From Chloroflexota bacterium (GTDB taxonomy: Bacteria > Chloroflexota > Anaerolineae > Caldilineales > Caldilineaceae): DNA of 20,896 bases. Under the pieces are notes generated by a model. It did not search any database and had not been told where the DNA came from. It saw only the letters and a program-made list of their open reading frames with translations. Both the position numbers and the translations under genes were made by a program. The stretch spans positions 1-20,896 of the forward strand of contig QEUW01000093.1 of assembly GCA_003577005.1 (NCBI GenBank), written 5' to 3'. This document shows positions 15,119 to 20,896 of the stretch, one piece after another; the first letter of the stretch is position 1; each line of letters starts with the position of its first letter.

Positions 15119-15246
15119 TCAAACCTGATGGAACTATTCATACCATCGTGCTCAAACAAACTCATCCCTATGCTCATCTTTTCCATCAGGCTTTTGCTCA
15201 TTATCTCGCAATTGATGATTTGTCGCTTATTTTGGGCAAAATCTAG
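15106..15246 (+). pseudogene. C-terminal tail of a transposase
   Basis: Plus-strand frame GLIRLKPDGTIHTIVLKQTH then PYAHLFHQAFAHYLAIDDLS, LILGKI and TAG at 15244-15246. The composition and the LxPDGTIHTIVL pattern look like the end of an insertion-sequence transposase, but I cannot name the family with confidence. Upstream the same frame is only the antisense of the patatin fragment, so the junction is near 15106. The remnant marks an insertion or rearrangement that removed the patatin N-terminus. Terminal inverted repeats were not identified. Confidence 0.5.
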
Positions 15247-15261
15247 GTCAAGAGTTCTTGC

Positions 15262-15441
15262 TCAAGTGGCATCCCGCCTGTTCGGATCGACAGGCACCGC
15301 ATAGCGGTCGGCTAGCTGGGTACGCCAGCCTGCCTCGAATTCGGCAGACGGCACGCCATAGACGGCGGGGAGGCGCGTGTCCCAGCTTTCGGATTGACCC
15401 AAACTCACCACCAGCGCCGGCTGCCGCTCATGTCCGCTCCA
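15262..15441 (-). pseudogene. Unidentified C-terminal protein relic
   Basis: An open minus-strand frame of about 59 codons without a start: GHERQPALVVSLGQSESWDT, RLPAVYGVPSAEFEAGWRTQ, LADRYAVPVD, stop at 15262. The AVYGVPSAEFEAGWR phrase resembles the tail of secreted or membrane-associated proteins with a peptidase-MA-like end, but the match is from impression only. It overlaps the small reading frame at 15428-15568 by 14 bases. Confidence 0.35.
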
Positions 15442-15568
15442 TCAGACCTTCATAGCCGCGCTTGACAATCGGCGCGATAATACAACTGCTGAAGAAGCAC
15501 AAGCCTTGCCGGACTCCAAAAAGGCAATTGGTCAGATCATGGCGTATCCATCGGTCGTAGAGGTTCAT
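15428..15568 (-). CDS. Short reading frame with methyltransferase-like start, probably a relic
   Basis: A 46-residue frame from an ATG at 15568. The first residues, MNLYDRWIRHDLTNCLFGVR, resemble the M-x-L-Y-D-R-W-I-L-P-x-L start of a class of small SAM methyltransferases. The rest (FFSSCIIAPIVKRGYEGLME) does not continue that family and looks like another protein's end. A weak AAAGG lies close to the ATG. It is more likely two joined fragments than a functional peptide. Confidence 0.3.
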   Translation of the reverse strand: MNLYDRWIRHDLTNCLFGVRQGLCFFSSCIIAPIVKRGYEGLMERT

Positions 15569-15594
15569 ACCTTTGGGAAAAGGTGCAGTGAATC

Positions 15595-18500
15595 ATGTCG
15601 AGGGTGTTCAACAAATCTGTCCGTTCTCCAGTTCTGATTGGCCGCCAGGTAGAGGTCGCGAGCCTGCACGCGCTCATCGACCAGGCCAGACAGGGACAAG
15701 GGCAGGTGGTGCTGCTCACCGGCGAGGCAGGGATCGGGAAATCCCGCTTAGCTGCCGAAGTCAAAACCCTGGCGCAGGGTTTTCTGGTGCTCCAGGGCAA
15801 CTGTTTCCCCACGGACCGCTCGGCTCCCTATGCGCCGCTCCTCGACCTGTTAGGGTCTGCACAGACAAAAGAGCTGCTGGCCCGCTTCACCGCCAACCTG
15901 GAACCACTCGCCCGCGAACTTGGGTTGCTTTACCCTGGTCTCGTGCCGCTGCCATCTGGCGAAACACACTTGCGACCGCTTGAGCCAGAACAGGAAAAAC
16001 GCCGACTTTTCGTAGCGCTCATCCAATTCTTTACGGGCTTGGCTGCGCAACAGCCCGTTCTGCTCCTGGTAGAGGATCTCCATTGGAGCGATGAAACGAG
16101 CCTCGAGTTCCTGCACGCGCTGGCGCGCCGCTGTGTCGCCCACCCGCTGCTGCTCGTGCTGACTTACCGGCATGACGAGATCCACCCAGGTTTGAGCCAT
16201 TGGCTCGCACACCTGGACCGTGAACGCCTGGCGCAAGAGTTCGTCTTGACCTCACTCTTGCGCAGCGAGGTCGAGGCGATGCTGGAGGTCATCCTTGAGC
16301 GCCCCAGTTCGCTGCCGATAGCAACCTTCGATGTCATTTACGAGCTGACAGAGGGCAATCCTTTTTTCATTGAAGAGATCCTAAAATCGCTCATCACCGC
16401 AGGTTCTTTTGCTGCCGCGCCTGAGCGGTGGGAAGGCCAGCCCTTGGATGAACTGCCCATCCCACGCAGTCTCCAAGGCGCGGTGCAGCAGCGCCTTGAC
16501 CAACTAAGCGAGGCCGCGCGGCAGGTGTTGAGCCTGGCCGCAGTCGCAGGCAGGCGTTTTGATTTTTCTCTCCTCCAGCGGATCACGAAAGCTGATGAAG
16601 CGGAACTCCTGCGGCTGATGAAAGAGTTGATCGCGGCGCAACTGGTCGTGGAAGAATCGGCGGAGCAGTTTGCCTTCCGGCATGCCCTGACCCGCGAGGC
16701 CATTTACCGACAACTCCTGCTCCGCGAGCGCAAGGCGCTGCATCACACGATTGCCGAAACGATCGAATACCTCTTTGCCCCTACGCTGGATGCTTACCTC
16801 ACCGAGGTAGCGTATCACTTTTATGAGGCGGGTGTCTGGGACAAAGCCCTCGCGTATGCCCAGCGCGCCGGGGAAAGAGCGCTCGCCCTGTACGCGCCGC
16901 GGGCCGCGATCGAACAGTTCACGCGGGCGTTGAAAGCAACCCATCACCTGGCACCAGCGCCGCTGTCCCCCTTGTATCGCCTGCGTGGGCAGGCATATGA
17001 AACACTTGGCGAATTCGAACATGCGCACAGCGATTACGAGCGTGCCTTCCATGCTGCCCGTGATGCTCACGACGGCCGGCTGCAATGGCAGAGCGTCGTT
17101 GACCTCGGCTTTCTCTGGGCGGGGCGCGATTATGAACGGGTAGGGTCGTTCTTTCGAGAGGCGGTGCGGCTCGCACAGCAGCTCGCGGATCCGACCTTGC
17201 ATGCGCACAGCCTCAATCGCCTGGGCAACTGGCTGGTCAACACCGGTCAGGTTGCAGAGGGATTGCAAGCCCATCAACACGCGCTTGATGTGTTCCAGGG
17301 GCAGCAAGATCGGGCAGGGATGGCTGAAACCTTTGACCGGCTCGGACACGCGCTGGCTTGGACCGGCAATATGGTGGAAGGGGCGCAGCAGCATCGACGA
17401 GCGATCGCTCTCTTTCGGCTCCTGGGGGACAAGAAGGGCCTGATCTCGACGCTTCCGAACGCCAGTATCGGTAGCTGCCCTGCGCTGGCTGAAACGGTGG
17501 GCGTGGTCATTCGGGAAGTAGAGGAGTGTGAACGCGATGCGATAGAAGCAGCTGAACTGGCACGCCAGATTGATTGGCCGGCAGGCGAAGCCTATGCTGA
17601 ACTCAGCACAGGATTACTGCTTGCCGGCTTCGGGCAGTTTGGCCGGGGACTGGCCCATGCACACAAGGCCCTCCAACTGGCGATAGAGATCGAACACCAG
17701 CAGTGGATCGTCGGAGCGCATTGCATCTTAGGGCAAATCTACGTACTTATGCTCGAACCCGCACGAGCGCTGCACCATTTGGATACAGGGTTGCCCCTGG
17801 CCGAGAAGCTTGGCTCAGCCTGGTGGACAGGCAATCTCAGAGCCTACCAGGCGCTGGCCTACCTGCTTGAAGACCAGCGCAAGCAGGCTGAGGCAACGCT
17901 CCAAGCAGCAATGACACGAGAGCAGGAGCCACGTACCCTGACCGAGCGGCGCCTGGCCTGGGTCGAGGGAGAGCTTGCCCTCGCACAAGGTGAGCCACAG
18001 CTCGCCCTACAGATGGCCGAACGATTGATCACCTCCGCACCAGGAGAGCCGCGCACCCAGCCGATTCCCCGGCTCTTGAAACTCAAGGGGGAGGCGCTGG
18101 TCGCCTTGAAACGCCTGAGTGAGGCAGCCCAAGCGTTGGAAGAGGCGAAACGTGGTGCGCTGGAGCGTCGCGAAGCTCCGCTGCTGTGGCAAATTCACGG
18201 CTCACTTGGGCGAGTCTACCGCTTGCTCAAGCGTGAGCAGGAGGCGAACAACGCATTGGTTGCTGCGCGGGAAAGGATCGAGTCGCTGGCGCAAACGATT
18301 GACGATGCCGAGTTGCGTGCGCATTTCTGCCAAAGGGCGCTCGTATCCCTACCAAAAGCAAAGCGCATGTCGGCGAGACGGGCCGAGGCCGAAAAGTTTG
18401 GCGGCTTAACCGAGCGCGAACGCGAAGTTGCAGCGCTGATCGCGCAGGGAAAGTCCAACCGTGAGATCGCTGACAGTTTGGTGGTCAGCGAACGAACGGT

Positions 18501-18624
18501 CGAATCGCATGTAGGCAATATCTTGTTGAAGCTGGGTTTCGCCTCACGAGCGCAGGTGGCAGCCTGGGTGGTCGAAGTCGGGTTGATAAGCGGTGACCCG
18601 CCCACCGCTCAAAGCAAAGAATAG
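15595..18624 (+). CDS. Large AAA-ATPase/TPR/LuxR transcriptional regulator (LAL type)
   Basis: A 1009-residue regulator with the three-part LAL plan. At the N-terminus is an AAA_16/STAND-like ATPase: VLIGRQVEVASLHALIDQAR, Walker A GEAGIGKS (43-50) and Walker B LLLVEDLHWSD (about 156-166). From about 370 to 910 is a long helical repeat region of TPR character, the likely signal- or partner-binding part. The C-terminal LuxR helix-turn-helix (about 938-1000) reads LTEREREVAALIAQGKSNRE, IADSLVVSERTVESHVGNIL and LKLGFASRAQVAAWVVE. Such proteins activate transcription when an inducer triggers ATP-dependent oligomerisation. The ATG at 15595 has AAAGGTG about ten bases before. The frame is clean over 3 kb, in contrast to the wrecked DNA to its left. 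Targets are unknown; the methyltransferase and NmrA-like genes downstream are the nearest candidates. Confidence 0.93.
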   Translation: MSRVFNKSVRSPVLIGRQVEVASLHALIDQARQGQGQVVLLTGEAGIGKSRLAAEVKTLAQGFLVLQGNCFPTDRSAPYAPLLDLLGSAQTKELLARFTANLEPLARELGLLYPGLVPLPSGETHLRPLEPEQEKRRLFVALIQFFTGLAAQQPVLLLVEDLHWSDETSLEFLHALARRCVAHPLLLVLTYRHDEIHPGLSHWLAHLDRERLAQEFVLTSLLRSEVEAMLEVILERPSSLPIATFDVIYELTEGNPFFIEEILKSLITAGSFAAAPERWEGQPLDELPIPRSLQGAVQQRLDQLSEAARQVLSLAAVAGRRFDFSLLQRITKADEAELLRLMKELIAAQLVVEESAEQFAFRHALTREAIYRQLLLRERKALHHTIAETIEYLFAPTLDAYLTEVAYHFYEAGVWDKALAYAQRAGERALALYAPRAAIEQFTRALKATHHLAPAPLSPLYRLRGQAYETLGEFEHAHSDYERAFHAARDAHDGRLQWQSVVDLGFLWAGRDYERVGSFFREAVRLAQQLADPTLHAHSLNRLGNWLVNTGQVAEGLQAHQHALDVFQGQQDRAGMAETFDRLGHALAWTGNMVEGAQQHRRAIALFRLLGDKKGLISTLPNASIGSCPALAETVGVVIREVEECERDAIEAAELARQIDWPAGEAYAELSTGLLLAGFGQFGRGLAHAHKALQLAIEIEHQQWIVGAHCILGQIYVLMLEPARALHHLDTGLPLAEKLGSAWWTGNLRAYQALAYLLEDQRKQAEATLQAAMTREQEPRTLTERRLAWVEGELALAQGEPQLALQMAERLITSAPGEPRTQPIPRLLKLKGEALVALKRLSEAAQALEEAKRGALERREAPLLWQIHGSLGRVYRLLKREQEANNALVAARERIESLAQTIDDAELRAHFCQRALVSLPKAKRMSARRAEAEKFGGLTEREREVAALIAQGKSNREIADSLVVSERTVESHVGNILLKLGFASRAQVAAWVVEVGLISGDPPTAQSKE

Positions 18625-18648
18625 CCCACTTCTCTGGCTCGCACATTT

Positions 18649-18693
18649 TCTCCGTACTCCCTCTGTTCTGCTCTCCTCAAAATCTCCGTACTC
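18649..18693 (+). repeat. Direct repeat TCTCCGTACTC upstream of the methyltransferase
   Basis: Exact 11-base copies at 18649-18659 and 18683-18693 (34 bases apart) lie in a pyrimidine-rich stretch within the 256-base gap between the LuxR regulator and the methyltransferase gene. They could be binding sites for the neighbouring regulator. The rest of the gap holds a GAAACC/GGTTTC hairpin around 18800 and no gene. Confidence 0.4.
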
Positions 18694-18880
18694 TTTCCTG
18701 CCCGCTTGCGTGTTTTCCACGATGAAGTGTGAAGGCCTTTTGCGTACACTCCTGGTGACACTTGCGTGAGGTCTAGAAAACCGCTACACCATCGGTGCAG
18801 GAAACCTCGCCATGGGGGTTTCGTGACCAAGGCAGGTACGGTCAAGTGACAATGCATGGAACAGAAAGGAGTGGCGCATC

Positions 18881-19663
18881 ATGGGTACAGCACAAGTCCA
18901 AGGGAGCCTGTGGGGGGCACGGCCGCAGGACTATGCAGAGATCGTGGAACCATTTACCCGCCCCCTCTACGAGGCGGTCTTCCAGGCAGCAGAGGTTGGA
19001 GCGGGAACCCGGCTCCTCGACGTGGGCTGCGGGCCAGGGCTGGCGGCGCAGCTTGCATCCGTGTGCGGTGCGTACGTCGCGGGCCTGGACGCAGCGGAGA
19101 CGTCGCTCGCGATTGCGCGTAAGCGCACGCCGGAGGGCGACTTCCGCGCCGGCGAGATGGAGGATCTGCCGTGGGCCGATAACACCTTCGACATCGTGAC
19201 CGGCTTCAATGCCTTCCAATACGCGGCTGACGTGGTGAATGCGCTCCGCGAGGCCAGACGGGTTGCCAAGCCCGGCGGCCGCGTGGCGATGGCCGTCTGG
19301 GGACGCGCCGAAGACTGCGAGACGGTGGCGACGGTAACCGCCCTACGCCAGTTCCTGCCGCCCCCTCCGCCCGGCGCGCCGGGCCCCTTTGCGCTGTCGG
19401 CGCCGGGGCGCGTCGAGGGGCTGCTGCAACAAGCTGGGCTGGCGCCGCTGACCAGCGGCGAGGTAGACTGTCCCTTCGAGTTCCCTGACCTGGAAACGGC
19501 GGTGTGCGGGCACATGTCAGCGGGGCCAGCGGCGGTCGCCATCCGGCAGGCAGGCGCCGAGGCAGTGCAACACGCAATTGCCGAGTCGCTTGCATCTTTT
19601 CGGACGAGCGAGGGCGGCTACCGCCAGCGTAACCGGTTCCGCTACGTGATCGCCGCGGCCTGA
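18881..19663 (+). CDS. Class I SAM-dependent methyltransferase
   Basis: A 260-residue methyltransferase of the Methyltransf_11/UbiE-like group. Motif I is LLDVGCGPGLAAQLA (45-59), the acidic end of strand 2 is AGLDAAETSLAIARKR, motif II is MEDLPWADNTFDIVTGFNAF, and motif III is EARRVAKPGGRVAMAVWG. The fold transfers a methyl group from SAM to a small molecule or protein; the substrate is not deducible. The proline run FLPPPPPGAPGPF is typical of the lid region in this group. The ATG at 18881 follows AAAGGAG. GC content and codon usage look higher than in the left half of the window. Same strand as the NmrA-like gene, 117 bases apart, with a hairpin between them, so co-transcription is possible but not certain. 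Confidence 0.92.
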   Translation: MGTAQVQGSLWGARPQDYAEIVEPFTRPLYEAVFQAAEVGAGTRLLDVGCGPGLAAQLASVCGAYVAGLDAAETSLAIARKRTPEGDFRAGEMEDLPWADNTFDIVTGFNAFQYAADVVNALREARRVAKPGGRVAMAVWGRAEDCETVATVTALRQFLPPPPPGAPGPFALSAPGRVEGLLQQAGLAPLTSGEVDCPFEFPDLETAVCGHMSAGPAAVAIRQAGAEAVQHAIAESLASFRTSEGGYRQRNRFRYVIAAA

Positions 19664-19716
19664 CCACGGCGTCGCTTATCTGCGAGGGGATGGTCCACAA
19701 ATCTATTTCAGGTTTG

Positions 19717-19737
19717 GCCGCCCGTCTGACGGGCGGC
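19717..19737. terminator. Strong hairpin between methyltransferase and NmrA-like gene
   Basis: GCCGCCCGT-CTG-ACGGGCGGC is a perfect 9-bp GC-rich stem with a three-base loop. No U-tract follows, so termination is uncertain. It shares the core CCGTCTGACGG with the hairpin at 1908-1922. Confidence 0.5.
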
Positions 19738-19780
19738 GAGATCAATGTCCGTGGAAGATAAGTAAGGAAAGGAGTGTAAC

Positions 19781-20692
19781 ATGATCCTCATCATTGGGGC
19801 GACCGGTCTGGTAGGCGGCCTGATTGCCCGTCAGCTTCTCCAGAACAGGCAAGATGTCCGCATACTGGTACGGCCAAACTCTCCCTACCAGCCGCTGGTT
19901 GAGGCAGGGGCGCAGCCGATCTTTGGTGATTTAAAAGACCCGCTGTCGCTGGCGCCTGCCCTGGCGGGGATCGATACCGTGGTCTCGACGGCCACTGCCG
20001 GTCAGCGTAGCGGGAAGGACACCATCGACAGCGTCGATTTAGCAGGTAACCAGAACCTGATCGATGCGGTTGCACGGGCAGGTGTGCAGCAGTTCATCTT
20101 TGTCTCGGCACTGGGCGCCACCCCAGACAGCCCAGTACCACTGATGCGGGCCAAGGGGATGGCCGAAGCCCGGCTGCGTGATAGCGGCATTGGCTATTCC
20201 ATCCTGGCGCTCAACGGGATTATGGACGTCATGTTGCCCTGGATCGTGGGCGGGTTGGCGCGGACCGGGCAGCCTGTCACGCTGGTCGGCGAGGGACGCC
20301 GCCGGCACAGTTGGGTGGCGGCAGCCGACGTGGCGGCGTTTGCTGTGGCGGCCATCGGCCACCTAGCGGCGATGAATCAGCGTCTCGTTATCGGCGGGCC
20401 AGAAGCCGTCTCCTGGCGGGACGTGGTCGCTACCTACGAGCGGGTGCTGGGCCGCCCCATTTCTGTGCAGACGATCGCACCGGGCGAGTTGCTCCCCAAC
20501 CTCCCCCCGGTGCCTGGCCTGGCCGATGCCCTCAGTAGCGTGATGGCTTTTTTGGAGACGTTTGACTCCCCCATCGAGATGGCAGAGACGGCGCGCACCT
20601 TTGGCGTGCGGTTGACCCCACTGGAGGGGTTCGTGCGCCAAGAGATGGCGAGCGCACCATCGCCTCGGCCTGACGGCCTCGCTCATGCCTAG
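19781..20692 (+). CDS. NmrA-like NAD(P)-binding atypical SDR
   Basis: A 303-residue atypical short-chain dehydrogenase. The N-terminal nucleotide motif is MILIIGATGLVGGLIARQLL with GATGLVGG (6-13), followed by VRILVRPNSPYQPLVEAGAQ and IFGDLKDPLSLAPALAGIDT, the NmrA/isoflavone-reductase-like pattern. QQFIFVSALGA and the later SWVAAADVAAFAVAAI fit too. The YxxxK catalytic pair of classical SDRs is absent, so it may sense or bind NAD(P) rather than catalyse, or reduce a small substrate by another mechanism. The ATG at 19781 follows AAAGGAG. Last intact gene of the plus-strand block. Confidence 0.9.
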   Translation: MILIIGATGLVGGLIARQLLQNRQDVRILVRPNSPYQPLVEAGAQPIFGDLKDPLSLAPALAGIDTVVSTATAGQRSGKDTIDSVDLAGNQNLIDAVARAGVQQFIFVSALGATPDSPVPLMRAKGMAEARLRDSGIGYSILALNGIMDVMLPWIVGGLARTGQPVTLVGEGRRRHSWVAAADVAAFAVAAIGHLAAMNQRLVIGGPEAVSWRDVVATYERVLGRPISVQTIAPGELLPNLPPVPGLADALSSVMAFLETFDSPIEMAETARTFGVRLTPLEGFVRQEMASAPSPRPDGLAHA

Positions 20693-20829
20693 AACCTTTC
20701 CGTGTCATATTTCATCAATATTCAAACAGTAGCATCTCGCAAAAAGGAAGGTTTTCGAGACCTCATACCAGAGGTAAAAAAGCCAAACATAGAACAAACT
20801 ACCCCCGATTCCTTCCCATACACGCGGGG

Positions 20830-20896
20830 CCGGGCTGCAGCTCCCAACAGCCGTTAGCAGGCCCCAGCGGCCTGTTATGGTGCAGCCTGGAACGGC
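20830..20896. other. Nested stem-loop at the right edge, candidate structured RNA
   Basis: CCGGGCTGCA (20830-20839) pairs with TGCAGCCTGG (20881-20890) with one G-U. Inside, CAGGCC (20858-20863) pairs with GGCCTG (20869-20874) around CCAGC. An alternative outer stem GCCGTT/AACGGC (20850-20855 with 20891-20896) competes. No gene was recognised in 20693-20829, which is AT-rich. The element runs to the window edge, so its full extent and strand are unknown. Confidence 0.4.

Noticed and set aside
16504..17394. Minus-strand frame of 296 codons inside the LuxR regulator gene
   Set aside because: Long but antisense to a convincing 1009-residue protein; composition (Pro, Arg, Gln-rich) is typical of a shadow frame.
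18967..19745. Minus-strand frames opposite the methyltransferase
   Set aside because: Ala/Pro/Arg/Ser-rich shadows of a GC-rich gene with clear motifs on the plus strand.

Overview
The window looks like an accessory region of a moderately GC-rich bacterial chromosome (or integrated plasmid). Gene style suggests Chloroflexota or a close neighbour: NarL-type two-component genes, LuxR regulators with an AAA domain, CsbD/GlsB/YtxH stress genes and Phd/VapC modules. That placement is inference from protein style only; no rRNA, tRNA or marker gene is present.

Layout. (1) 1-2945 is a decayed plasmid-like segment: a ParA gene that lost the stretch after its P-loop, an ArdC-like antirestriction gene with three lesions, two clusters of degenerate ATACTTYGAYRTT repeats on either side of it, and a Phd-type antitoxin followed by a VapC toxin broken by one lost G. 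(2) 2939-3943 is a SufB fragment cut at both ends. (3) 3957-5902 is an intact two-gene oxidoreductase operon (SDR then MDR, minus strand). (4) 6022-10765 is a minus-strand stress locus: DUF5661, CsbD, a receiver-only regulator, GlsB/YeaQ-type membrane protein, YtxH protein, a NarL-type response regulator and its GAF histidine kinase, with three convincing terminators. The kinase's membrane N-terminus is encoded upstream in another frame. (5) 10844-14157 is the wreck of a Tn3-family transposon: divergent serine resolvase and TnpA around an intergenic region, with one terminal repeat still recognisable. (6) 14143-15568 is a stack of gene fragments: a WYL-type regulator piece, a patatin-like phospholipase missing both ends, a transposase tail, and two short relics. 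(7) 15595-20692 is intact plus-strand DNA: a 1009-residue AAA/TPR/LuxR regulator, a SAM methyltransferase and an NmrA-like NAD(P)-binding protein. (8) The right edge holds a strong nested stem-loop.

How it fits together. The main functional unit is the 6.3-10.8 kb stress locus, where a soluble-looking kinase and its partner regulator probably control a set of small envelope and stress proteins. A second, phospho-accepting but DNA-binding-less receiver sits inside the set. Around it, several genes (parA, ardC, vapC, sufB, tnpA, patatin, WYL) carry internal deletions, frameshifts or truncations, so this is a graveyard of mobile and defence-related DNA. I did not find a clearly new intact defence system. 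The most interesting candidates are the stress locus with its receiver-only protein, the patatin/WYL remnants, the repeat clusters near parA and the structured element at the right edge.
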